A stretch of DNA of 57,633 nt from Methanobrevibacter olleyae (lineage in GTDB: Archaea; Methanobacteriota; Methanobacteria; Methanobacteriales; Methanobacteriaceae): contig SUTG01000009.1 of NCBI GenBank assembly GCA_015063035.1, positions 1 through 57,633 on the forward strand, read 5' to 3'. Shown here one piece after another: positions 1-9,074 of the stretch (position 1 is its first letter; each line of letters begins with the position of its first letter). The notes under the pieces were generated by a model. The model was not told the DNA's origin. It saw only the letters and a program-made list of their open reading frames with translations, and made no database searches. The translations under genes and the position numbers were made by a program.

Positions 1-82
<82 letters not shown>

Positions 83-146
83 AGAAAGTAAAAAATCAAT
101 GGCAGAGATTTAGAGAAAAATAATAAAAAAGTAAAAGGAAAAATTT

Positions 147-746
147 CTAATCTAAGTCATCACGGAATTGAATTTCATCTCTTTCAATTCCAACAACTTC
201 TTTGAATTCTTTCATTTTACGTTCATTCTTCTTATTCTCTAAAAATGCATAGACAGACTTATGTCTTGATCCGTTGAGAATCATTTCAACCGCTTCCTTA
301 GCAACCATGACATTTTGAAGTTCACCAATCAATGAAACAGTCTTTCCATAAATAGCCATATCCACTTCAGCCATATCAACAATTATTTCCCTGGTTTTTC
401 CATCTTTTCCAATTATCCTACCTTTGTATCTTGCCATAGCCTTCTTGGATTTACCAACATACAAAGGCAATTTGATTATTTCCAAATAAGTATCATCTTT
501 ATTTAATTTTAATGCTACACGAGGATTGAATCCGCGAGCAATAGCTTTCACAATATGATTCGCTTTCCATACACCAAGAGGATCTTCCATATTTTCATTA
601 GGATAAATAGCTACAGTGCATTCATCACTATCAATATCCAAATGAGTATTGGTTGCATTTTCAATTAATTGTTTGGTTTCTCCTTTTGTTCCAATTAAAG
701 CACCTACTCTATCTGCAGGAACTCTAAGATAATCGGTTTCCGGCAA
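147..746 (-). CDS. KH-domain RNA-binding protein, archaeal Dim2/Pno1-like
   Basis: A two-KH-domain RNA-binding protein of the archaeal Dim2/Pno1/Krr1 type, a family implicated in small-subunit rRNA maturation. GxxG loops are visible as GTKG (about residues 19-22) and GKDG (about 113-116), and the tail is Lys/Glu-rich. I place the start at the TTG at 746 (protein begins [10 protein letters not shown]): the upstream in-frame GTG at 755 is itself part of a strong Shine-Dalgarno GAGGTGA, correctly spaced from the TTG. It lies downstream of eIF1A and rio1 on the same strand, the usual archaeal neighbourhood. The 360-nt gap to rio1 suggests its own promoter. Family confidence is high; the exact rRNA role is from family knowledge. 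Confidence 0.88.
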   Translation of the reverse strand: MPETDYLRVPADRVGALIGTKGETKQLIENATNTHLDIDSDECTVAIYPNENMEDPLGVWKANHIVKAIARGFNPRVALKLNKDDTYLEIIKLPLYVGKSKKAMARYKGRIIGKDGKTREIIVDMAEVDMAIYGKTVSLIGELQNVMVAKEAVEMILNGSRHKSVYAFLENKKNERKMKEFKEVVGIERDEIQFRDDLD

Positions 747-755
747 TTTATTCAC

Positions 756-1112
756 CTCTTTGATTTTTTTAATAAATTCATCCGCAATTATATATTAAAT
801 ATTTCAATTAAATTTAATAAATATTTTGATAAATTATTATCCTTAATAAATTTAATAAATATTTTGACAATTTATTATTCTTAATAAAATTAAAACTAAT
901 ATTTAAAATTAATATTTAAAATTAATATTTAAAATTAAAAATTAAATTAATATTTAAATTAATAATTAAAATTAATAAACACCCAATGGAAACCTAATTG
1001 GAACTTAAAAATATTTATTTAATATTTATAAAAAATAGGTTTACCAAGAGCATTTGAAAACTAATATTTCTAAACAAAACTTTTACTCCTAAATATTCTC
1101 TTCAAGAGAAGT
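756..1112. repeat. AT-rich gap with short tandem repeats
   Basis: There is no gene in this gap. It holds two imperfect copies of a 38-bp unit (811-847 and 849-885) and then three to four copies of a 14-bp unit of the type AATATTTAAAATTA (about 897-975). These look like simple slippage repeats. The KH-gene promoter must lie here, but no TATA box can be singled out in such AT-rich sequence. Confidence 0.6.
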
Positions 1113-1982
<870 letters not shown>

Positions 1983-2105
1983 AAAAACACCGTTTTTAAA
2001 ATTAGATAAAAATTTAGAAGTAGATAAATTAGAATATTTAAGAAATAAAGTAAAATTTAGGTAAAAAAAAGAAAATAAAAAAGTAAATCAGATGATTTAC
2101 TTGTT

Positions 2106-2411
2106 TTACATTGTCAAATAGCCTTTTCTTTCTAGCCAGTTTGACTCTGTTCTTGTGTATCTCCAAATTACATCAGCCTTTTGGTCTGATTGGAAATCCC
2201 ATGGCTTGACAAGAACGACATCACCTTCACGTATCCAAATTCTCTTTTTCATTTTACCTGGAATACGTGTCATTCTGATATTACCATCAGCGCATCTTAC
2301 TTTAATTTTTCCATGACCCATAATTTGTTCTACTACTCCTGGAATTTCTCCTTTTCTAGGAGTACGTACTCTTCTATATTCTTGTTGATCATTATTTTGT
2401 GGTTTACTCAA
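2106..2411 (-). CDS. eif1A: Translation initiation factor aIF1A
   Basis: Archaeal homologue of eIF1A/IF1, a single OB-fold protein that binds the A-site region of the small subunit during initiation. The core [19 protein letters not shown] followed by [17 protein letters not shown] is the standard family pattern, and 101 aa is the normal length. The start is a TTG at 2411 preceded by a very strong Shine-Dalgarno (GGAGGAG). It heads the minus-strand set aIF1A-rio1-KH protein, a conserved archaeal order. Confidence 0.96.
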   Translation of the reverse strand: MSKPQNNDQQEYRRVRTPRKGEIPGVVEQIMGHGKIKVRCADGNIRMTRIPGKMKKRIWIREGDVVLVKPWDFQSDQKADVIWRYTRTESNWLERKGYLTM

Positions 2412-2854
2412 AAATTCTCCTCCTGCTCATTCTCCAAATATTTAATAACACATCATTTTAATAATTCAATTAAATAAATCATTTATATCAATTTACATAT
2501 GATATATATTTGATTAAACAATTTCTAAATAAATCGTAAAATTATCTTTTTGAAATTATTGTTTAAAAAATACTGCAAATAATTTATTATTATATATTAT
2601 ATATTTCTTAATATAAATACTAACAAGATAATTTATAAAAGTTTTGATTTTTTTATAGGGGATTTTTATAAATTATCTAAAAACAATGAATAAAATATAT
2701 CAATTAATATAGTATAAAAATATAACATATTATTAAAAATAATATAAAAAAATATTATTAAGAAAATTATAAAAAATAAATTTTTAATTTAAATTATGAC
2801 AATTATTCATATAATTTTTTAAAAATAATTTTTAAAAATTTAAAAGGTAATAGA
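2412..2854. other. Divergent promoter region, eif1A / moeA
   Basis: This 443-nt intergenic stretch separates two divergently transcribed genes. It is very AT-rich with many TATA-like strings, so individual promoters cannot be assigned with confidence. No reading frame, repeat array or GC-rich structured element stands out. Confidence 0.5.
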
Positions 2855-4099
2855 ATGGGTGTAGAATTTTTAAAGATAAAAGAAGTGGATGAAGCGAAAG
2901 AAATCATTAATGAAAAGTTTAATGAATACTATACTCCACAATCTGAAATCATTGATATAGCAGACAGCAATAAGAGAATCACATTCAGCAAAATTGAAAG
3001 TAAAATTGATTTCCCACCATTTAACAGATCTTTAAAAGACGGCTTTGCAATAAAGTCAGAAGACAGTTACGGTGTTAATGAGGAAAATCCTAAAAAACTT
3101 AAAGTCATTGACTTCTTAGAGGCAGGGTCATTCACTGACAAAACTGTAGAGCTTGGAAAATGTGTAGAGATAAGTACAGGAGCACCAATCCCAGAAGGTG
3201 CAGATGCTGTTGTCATGGTGGAATTCTCCAATAAGCCAGAAGACAATGATGAGCTCGAAGAAGATGAGATTGAAATATTGACAAGTGTGACTCCTTCCCA
3301 AGACATTGGGCAAAAAGGTTCTGACGTTAAAAAAGGACAGACAATTCTTGAAGAAAACATTTTGCTTAATCCTCCTAAAATAGGAGTGATTGCCGCTCAA
3401 GGAATAGACACCGTTGAAGTGTATAAAAAGCCTAAAGTAGGAATCATATCTACTGGAAATGAACTATTGACCAATCAGGAAGAATTGAAACCAGGAAAGA
3501 TCTATGACGTTAACAGTGAAATGATTAAAGCAGGAGTGGATAACTGCGGAGGAGAAGGAGAATGCTTTGGAATCGTTAAAGACGTTTATGATGACTTAAA
3601 GGCTAAAATTCAAGACTCATTGAAAGAATGTGACATCTTGCTATGCTCTGGTGGAACCTCTGCAGGAGTTGGAGACAATATCAGACACATTCTTGACGAA
3701 CTTGGAGAAGTTCATATTCATGGAATTACTGTACAGCCTGGAAAGCCAACAATTCTTGGAGTGGTTGATGAAAAGATAGTCATTGGCCTTCCTGGAAATC
3801 CTGTTTCTGCAATTGTTATCTTCAATGTGTTTGTCGCCCCGTCAATTAAGAAATTAGCAGGCTACAAAGATGATGGAGAGCAAAAAACAATTAAGGGGAC
3901 TTTAAGAAGGAGAATCCATTCACCGATTGGAAGAATGCAATATCAATTGGTTAGAGTGGAAGGTGACAATGTAATTCCAATATTTAAAGACTCTGGAGCC
4001 ATATTTTCACTTGCAAGCGCAGCAGGATATACAAAAGTCTCTAAACAGACAGAATTGCTTGAAGAAGGAGAGGAAGTTGAAGTAATCCTCTTTAATTAA
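2855..4099 (+). CDS. moeA: Molybdopterin molybdenumtransferase MoeA
   Basis: MoeA inserts molybdate (or tungstate in many archaea) into adenylylated molybdopterin, giving the cofactor used for example by formylmethanofuran dehydrogenase. The 414-aa length and motifs fit: the N-terminal segment DFPPFNRSLKDGFA, STGAPIPEGADAVV, the MoCF-type nucleotide/cofactor site with SGGTSAG, and GLPGNPVSA, followed by a C-terminal beta domain. The ATG at 2855 follows AAAGGTAAT. It is monocistronic as far as visible, with an AT-rich 177-nt repeat-filled gap after it. Confidence 0.95.
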   Translation: MGVEFLKIKEVDEAKEIINEKFNEYYTPQSEIIDIADSNKRITFSKIESKIDFPPFNRSLKDGFAIKSEDSYGVNEENPKKLKVIDFLEAGSFTDKTVELGKCVEISTGAPIPEGADAVVMVEFSNKPEDNDELEEDEIEILTSVTPSQDIGQKGSDVKKGQTILEENILLNPPKIGVIAAQGIDTVEVYKKPKVGIISTGNELLTNQEELKPGKIYDVNSEMIKAGVDNCGGEGECFGIVKDVYDDLKAKIQDSLKECDILLCSGGTSAGVGDNIRHILDELGEVHIHGITVQPGKPTILGVVDEKIVIGLPGNPVSAIVIFNVFVAPSIKKLAGYKDDGEQKTIKGTLRRRIHSPIGRMQYQLVRVEGDNVIPIFKDSGAIFSLASAAGYTKVSKQTELLEEGEEVEVILFN

Positions 4100-4127
4100 A
4101 TCAAAATTAAATTTAAAAAATATGATA

Positions 4128-4240
4128 TAAAAAATATAATTATAAAAATATAATTATAAAAATATAATTATAAAAATATAATTTAAAAATTATAATTTAA
4201 AAATTATAATTTAAAAAATAAATTTAAAAATTATAATTAT
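4128..4240. repeat. AT-rich 16-bp tandem repeat
   Basis: At least four copies of a unit like AAAAATATAATTATA are followed by variants of AAAAATTATAATTTA, between moeA and the GyrI-like gene. These are simple slippage repeats and no function is visible. Confidence 0.7.
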
Positions 4241-4276
4241 AAAATAGACATATCATTATAATTATCAGGTGTAAAC

Positions 4277-4747
4277 ATGGAAATTAAAGAAAAAACTATG
4301 GAAGATCAAAAAGTAGCTATTATGAATTATAAGGGAGCTCTAAAAGATATGGATGTTTTGGTTTCTAAATTAACCGGTTGGATTGAAGTTGAAGAAATCG
4401 AAACTGCTGGAGACTTATTTGCAATATTCTACAATAATCCAAGAACCGCTAAGGAGAATGAAGTTGTATACGATGTAGGAATTCCAATCAATCCGGAATT
4501 AGACCCTGATGAAACTGAAGAAATAAGAATCGTAACCCTTATCGAACACAAGGTATTGTCCGGAATCCATAATGGAACTTTAGATAATATTCAAGAAAGC
4601 TATAATATTATGGCAGAATACTCAATTGAAAACAAGTATGACATTATCGGTTCACCTAAAGAAATTTACATAAAAAACAAGTATGAAGTTGAAAATGAAG
4701 AGGACATGATAACTGAAATTCAATTGCCAGTTATCAAAATGGGATAA
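4277..4747 (+). CDS. Stand-alone GyrI-like (AraC effector-binding) domain protein
   Basis: The 156-aa protein follows the GyrI-like/AraC effector-binding fold pattern: a first half ending in a 'dp.....e...' region (NPRTAKENEVVYDVGIPI), then a second half with a short hydrophobic beta strand, G-x-H-x-G-like spacing (LSGIHNGTLDNIQESYN), a Y-containing SPKEIYI and a final TEIQLPV strand. Such domains bind small hydrophobic or cationic ligands. There is no DNA-binding domain here, so it may be a ligand sensor or carrier rather than a regulator. The start at 4277 follows CAGGTG; the in-frame ATG at 4301 is an alternative. A hairpin sits on the stop codon. Confidence 0.7.
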   Translation: MEIKEKTMEDQKVAIMNYKGALKDMDVLVSKLTGWIEVEEIETAGDLFAIFYNNPRTAKENEVVYDVGIPINPELDPDETEEIRIVTLIEHKVLSGIHNGTLDNIQESYNIMAEYSIENKYDIIGSPKEIYIKNKYEVENEEDMITEIQLPVIKMG

Positions 4748-4757
4748 ATTATCCCAT
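4739..4757 (+). terminator. Hairpin over the stop codon of the GyrI-like gene
   Basis: An 8-bp stem (ATGGGATA / TATCCCAT) with a 3-nt loop starts in the last two codons and includes the TAA. Only a weak T-rich tract follows (AACTCTTAAATCTT), so termination efficiency is uncertain. Confidence 0.5.
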
Positions 4758-4794
4758 AACTCTTAAATCTTAATCCTTTAACTTAAAATCCTAA

Positions 4795-4880
4795 AAATCT
4801 TATAAATATAAAAATCTTATAAATCTAAAAATCTTATAAATCTAAAAATCTTAATAAATCTATAAATCTAAATAATTCTA
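4795..4880. repeat. 18-bp AT-rich tandem repeat
   Basis: About four to five imperfect copies of a unit like AAAAATCTTATAAATCT lie between the GyrI-like gene and the small Lys-rich gene. No function is visible. Confidence 0.65.
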
Positions 4881-4954
4881 AAATATTTTAAATTTTAATA
4901 TAAAAATAAATCATTTAACAAATTCTATCAAATCTACTGGAAGGAAATGATAAA

Positions 4955-5248
4955 ATGGCTAAAGAGAAGACTAAAAAAATGACTAGAAAGGAAGAGAAAA
5001 AACTTAATGAAAAAGTAGATAAAATAATAGAAAAAAACTTCGCAGACTTCTCATCTCAAGATGAACTTGAGAACTTCCTCCAAGATGCATTTGACACCAA
5101 AACATCCAAATTCAATAAAAACCTAAAACAAAAGGAAAAGGAAATAAATAAAAAAGTGTCAAAAGTATATAAAACAGATACAAAAAGAATTGATAGAAAA
5201 ATGAAGGAATTGGATAAGAAAATCAATGCTAGATTTAAAAATTTATAA
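4955..5248 (+). CDS. Small Lys-rich coiled-coil-like hypothetical protein
   Basis: A 97-aa protein rich in Lys, Glu and Asn with no hydrophobic segment. Regular charged heptad-like stretches through most of its length suggest a coiled coil or a basic helical protein. The ATG at 4955 follows GGAAATGAT, a good archaeal ribosome-binding site, and base use resembles neighbouring genes, so I regard it as real. I do not recognise a family. A nucleic-acid-associated role would fit its charge but is a guess. Confidence 0.6.
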   Translation: MAKEKTKKMTRKEEKKLNEKVDKIIEKNFADFSSQDELENFLQDAFDTKTSKFNKNLKQKEKEINKKVSKVYKTDTKRIDRKMKELDKKINARFKNL

Positions 5249-5424
5249 AAAAATTATTTAAGAAAAATAGAATTTAATAAAAAAATTAATTAAAAAAATA
5301 GAAAATAAAATTCTATTTATTTAATTAAAAGTCTATTTATTAAAAAAAATAGAATTTAATAAAAAATTATTAAAATAAATTTATTAAATAAATTAAAAAA
5401 ATAAAAACTAATTTTTAGGTGGGA

Positions 5425-6729
5425 TTAGTTACCCACCACTCTTACATCATGCAAAAGCAATTTAGGAATAATGAAAGACCCTCTTTGCTTTGTCTCTTCA
5501 CCTACAGCTACGGCATCACCTAGCAAATCATAGATATTGCCTGAAATCATAGCCTTTTTAATAGGTTTTTTGACTCCTTTATCAATTAAAAAGGAATTGC
5601 TTGCTTCAACAGAAAAGTCGCCAGTGATAGGATTCGCTGTATGTGCACCTAGAACATCAGTAACCAGAAATGCATCATTTATTTCGTCTTCCATCACATG
5701 ATCTTTGAAATCAAAAATAATATTTGAACCGCTGACAGAAGGAGTTCCTGCATATGAACCTCTAAATCCATTGGAAGTGCTTTTGACTCCATCCTTATTA
5801 GCTGTATAAATATCATATAAATATCCTTTAAGGACACCACATTCAACTAAAGCGGTTCTTCTTGAAGCAGTTCCTTCATCATCACTAACTGCAGAGTTCA
5901 AACCACCATCAACAGTACCGTCATCATAAATGGAAAGGCCTTCAGTGACTATTTTCTCACCGATTTTACCAGCAAGCCTTGATCTTCCCCTTTGAACGTT
6001 ATCTGCACTGAAACCACTCATGAATGTAGAGAGCAGGCCAGTTACTGCATGATAATCCAATATGACATCCTTGTCTGAAGTTTCAATATGCTCCCCATCT
6101 AATGAGGACTTTGCCAAATCACATAAGTCTTCAGCCAATTTTATTCCATCCAAATCATAAAGACATGATGAAACAGAGTCATAAGCGGTTGCCAAATCAC
6201 CATCTCTTAAGGCATTGATGGAAACTCCCAATGAAAAACCAGTTGACTTGTCATGAGCTTCGACACCATTGGAGTTTACAATCAAGACTTCCCCTTCTGC
6301 TGCTGAAAAACCACCAGAAGTTGTTTGACAACCATTATCCTCAATGCAGTTTAACACAGACTTGAGGGAACTTGTAAGCTCATCCAAATCAATTTCCTGA
6401 AACTTCTTATCAAAAGTGCCCTTGATTTTAGGCAATTTTTGAACCTCTGCAAAAGAGAAATTTTCATCCTTTGAATTAAGTTTAGAGTTCAAATAAGCAT
6501 TTTCGCAAGTCTTTGCAATTTCACCCATATCTGATGTGAAAGCAAAGCCCACTGAACCGTCCTTAATAACTCTTATACCAATGCCTAAGCTAATCTCCTC
6601 TTTTGCAAAATTCAAATCAGTCTTTTGGGAATCCAATTGCAGCAATTCAGTATTTTCCAAATATATTTCATAATTGTCTGAATACTTTGAAATTTCCCTT
6701 TTTGCCTCTTCAGCTAATTCATATAACAT
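5425..6729 (-). CDS. TldD/PmbA family protein, TldE (PmbA)-like
   Basis: A member of the TldD/PmbA family. The TldD partner carries the HExxxH protease motif; this protein lacks it and ends with the PmbA-type C-terminal beta-barrel (ISGNIYDLLGDAVAVG), so it is TldE-like. Known TldD/E pairs degrade or process peptides. No TldD partner is adjacent, so it would have to act with one elsewhere. I chose the ATG at 6729 (MLYELAEEAKRE; 434 aa), preceded by GCGTGATAAT. An upstream in-frame ATG at 6774 would add 15 hydrophobic residues and has no ribosome-binding site. Confidence 0.88.
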   Translation of the reverse strand: MLYELAEEAKREISKYSDNYEIYLENTELLQLDSQKTDLNFAKEEISLGIGIRVIKDGSVGFAFTSDMGEIAKTCENAYLNSKLNSKDENFSFAEVQKLPKIKGTFDKKFQEIDLDELTSSLKSVLNCIEDNGCQTTSGGFSAAEGEVLIVNSNGVEAHDKSTGFSLGVSINALRDGDLATAYDSVSSCLYDLDGIKLAEDLCDLAKSSLDGEHIETSDKDVILDYHAVTGLLSTFMSGFSADNVQRGRSRLAGKIGEKIVTEGLSIYDDGTVDGGLNSAVSDDEGTASRRTALVECGVLKGYLYDIYTANKDGVKSTSNGFRGSYAGTPSVSGSNIIFDFKDHVMEDEINDAFLVTDVLGAHTANPITGDFSVEASNSFLIDKGVKKPIKKAMISGNIYDLLGDAVAVGEETKQRGSFIIPKLLLHDVRVVGN

Positions 6730-6798
6730 ATTATCACGCAATAAATGATATAAATAAAAGTAAAAATTTAACAAATCTAGAAATGTGGCTTGGTTTAA

Positions 6799-7503
6799 TT
6801 ATTTATCGTTAAAAACAAATTTTTCAATAGCTTCTGCCACTCCATCACCATACTTATTCTCACAAACGTAATCAGCCATTTCCTTTAGCTCATTACATGC
6901 ATTGGCCACTGCAACCTTAAATCCTCCAGCACGTAAGAAGTCAATGTCATTTTCACTGTCCCCAATGCACATCATGTTTTCAATATTATAACCTAAAAGC
7001 CCAGCCAATTCAACAAGACCGGTTCCCTTATCAACTTCAGGATCTGTCAAGTGTAGTGCAAATCCGCTATCATAGACTTCAACATCAAAGTCTTCGAGTA
7101 GCTCTTTAAGCGGCTCTGAATCCATATTCTTATAGAAACAGATTTCAGATACTCTTGCATCGGAATCCTCTACAATCTTGAATGGAATATCATCACCAAA
7201 CTCCTCAAGTAAAAAGTCATAAGCCTTTTGAGCTTTGGAAATGTCTCCTAAAACAATTACCCTGTTGTCATTATAGCCATCCTGATAAATAACTCCCCCA
7301 TTTTCACAAACCATCCCACCAGTAGTTCCAACAAGAGTGGCAACTGCATAGGTAAAGTGTGAAATGTTTCCAGTGGCAATGATTACAGGAATTCCTGCAT
7401 CCTCTGCCTTACGAAGAGCATCCAAAGCACTATGACAAACTCTTCTTTTTCCGTCTGTAATTGTTCCATCAACATCTACAGCTATCGCTTCTATTTTTAC
7501 CAT
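6799..7503 (-). CDS. Phosphoglycolate phosphatase, archaeal HAD type
   Basis: A 234-aa HAD-superfamily phosphatase of the archaeal phosphoglycolate phosphatase/SPP-like group. HAD motif I is DVDGTITD near the N-terminus, motif II is in the IIATGN segment, and motif IV is GDSENDIDF; a C2-type cap lies between. Family members dephosphorylate 2-phosphoglycolate, but substrate range is broad, so the substrate is an inference. The ATG is at 7503. It ends 70 nt before the start chosen for the TldE-like gene, on the same strand. Confidence 0.88.
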   Translation of the reverse strand: MVKIEAIAVDVDGTITDGKRRVCHSALDALRKAEDAGIPVIIATGNISHFTYAVATLVGTTGGMVCENGGVIYQDGYNDNRVIVLGDISKAQKAYDFLLEEFGDDIPFKIVEDSDARVSEICFYKNMDSEPLKELLEDFDVEVYDSGFALHLTDPEVDKGTGLVELAGLLGYNIENMMCIGDSENDIDFLRAGGFKVAVANACNELKEMADYVCENKYGDGVAEAIEKFVFNDK

Positions 7504-7544
7504 ATTTTCAAATCCTTAGATTGTGTCATAATTGAAAAATTATA

Positions 7545-7789
7545 AAATTTATCATTTGGAAAACTTATCCCCCATATCTGAGCAAATTTATCATTAGAAA
7601 ACTTATAAGCCATATCTATAATCAAATTTATCATTTGGAAAGCTTATCTGCCATATCTATGAGCAAATTTAATCATTTAGAAAACTTATAAGCCATATCT
7701 ATAATCAAATTTAATCATTTAGAAAACTTATAAGCCATATCTATAATCAAATTTATCATTTGGAAAGCTTATCTGCTATATCTGTGAGC
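7545..7789 (-). repeat. Six-unit tandem array derived from the hypD 3' end
   Basis: Six head-to-tail units of 39-42 bp lie at 7545-7583, 7584-7623, 7624-7664, 7665-7706, 7707-7748 and 7749-7789. The last one contains the final codons and stop of hypD. On the minus strand, units fall into subtype A (starting GCTCA: first, third and sixth by coordinate) and subtype B (starting GATTATAGATATGG: second, fourth and fifth). The third unit would still encode AHRYGR-stop. The fourth and fifth are identical. The array fills the 265-nt space between hypD and the phosphatase gene. Confidence 0.9.
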
Positions 7790-8821
7790 AATATTACAGG
7801 TCCCTTCCTTACTTACCATACATGCACCGATTGGATGCATTGGATTGCATGCCTTTCTAAACAATTTGCAGTCAGTTGGCTTTGCCATACCTCTTAAGAT
7901 AGGTCCGCAAATGCATCCTTTAGGAGCCTCAGTCACATCTTTCACTTCAATATCATATTTCTTTCTTGCATCCCACTGGGCAAACTCATCATTAACTTCA
8001 AGAACTGAGTTAGGGATTTTTGGGAAACCTCTCCATTCTCTGCTTTCCACATGGAAAACCTCATCCATCATTTCCTTTCCAATTACATTACCTTCAGTTC
8101 TTACAGCACGCTTATATTCATTGTCAATTCTTGGAGTTCCATTGTCAATTTGTCTTAAGATCATATAAACGGACATTAGAATGTCCAATGGATTGAAACC
8201 TGCCACCGCTTGAGGAATGCTGTATTCAGTTGAGAACTTTTCAAATGGTTCAGTTCCTAAAATTGTACAAACATGTCCAGGTTCAATCAATGCGTTTAAA
8301 TTGGTTTCACCGGAATTGATTAGGAAATCAATGGCTGGTGGAATCAATCTGTGACATGAAACGATTGAAAAGTTTTCAGGAGGCTTTTTCAATAATTCGG
8401 ATGCTGTTGCAGGAGCAGTTGTTTCAAAACCTGCAGACATGAATACCACATCATTATCTATTTTTTCTGCAATTTCCACAGCATTTGGAATGCCGTAAAC
8501 AACCCTTACGTCTGCACCTTCCGCTTTTGCCTCAGCAAGGGAACCGTTGGAACCTGGAACTCTCAACATGTCTCCAAAAGTGGTTACAGTTACCCCTTTT
8601 TCTATCAATTGCAAACATTCGTCAATTTCTCTTGAAGGAACAACACAAACAGGACATCCTGGCCCTGCTACAATCTCCACTTCAGGAGGAAGCAAAGATC
8701 TTATACCGTGTTCCATAATGGTATGTTCATGAGAACCACAAACATGCATAATTTTAACAGGAGTAGCTAAATCATTTATCCTTTTAATTAAAGTATCAGC
8801 CATCTCTTTCATACTTGCCAT
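7769..8821 (-). CDS. hypD: Hydrogenase maturation protein HypD
   Basis: HypD is the [4Fe-4S] scaffold on which the Fe(CN)2CO unit of NiFe hydrogenases is assembled with HypC. The 350-aa protein shows the family signatures CGSHEHTI (about 25-32), GPGCPVCVVP, and the C-terminal cysteine region running through CGPILRGMAKPTDC and CNPMHPIGAC to EGTCNIAHRY. The ATG at 8821 follows AAGGTGT. It would serve the Mvh and Frh hydrogenases. The last codons are part of a tandem array continuing downstream; the terminal residues AHRYSR differ by one base from the AHRYGR encoded by an array copy. Confidence 0.97.
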   Translation of the reverse strand: MASMKEMADTLIKRINDLATPVKIMHVCGSHEHTIMEHGIRSLLPPEVEIVAGPGCPVCVVPSREIDECLQLIEKGVTVTTFGDMLRVPGSNGSLAEAKAEGADVRVVYGIPNAVEIAEKIDNDVVFMSAGFETTAPATASELLKKPPENFSIVSCHRLIPPAIDFLINSGETNLNALIEPGHVCTILGTEPFEKFSTEYSIPQAVAGFNPLDILMSVYMILRQIDNGTPRIDNEYKRAVRTEGNVIGKEMMDEVFHVESREWRGFPKIPNSVLEVNDEFAQWDARKKYDIEVKDVTEAPKGCICGPILRGMAKPTDCKLFRKACNPMHPIGACMVSKEGTCNIAHRYSR

Positions 8822-9074
8822 TATAACACCTTATTCTTAATAATAAATTATCAGATTAATTCTTAAATTTGTTTTAAATTTTTTTTAATAAATTTATTTT
8901 ATTAATCTTTTATAATTAATAAAATTTAATATTAATTAATAATATACTATTATTAGTTTGTCTTAATTAATAATATTTTTTAAAATTCAAACAAAAATAT
9001 AAAATTTTTATAATAGAAATTTTTAAAATTTCTAAATTTCAAAAAATGAAAAATCAATGGCTAAAGGTTTTAAG

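Noticed and set aside
7545-7789. Possible CRISPR array
   Set aside because: Units are contiguous with no unique spacers, and one includes hypD coding sequence.
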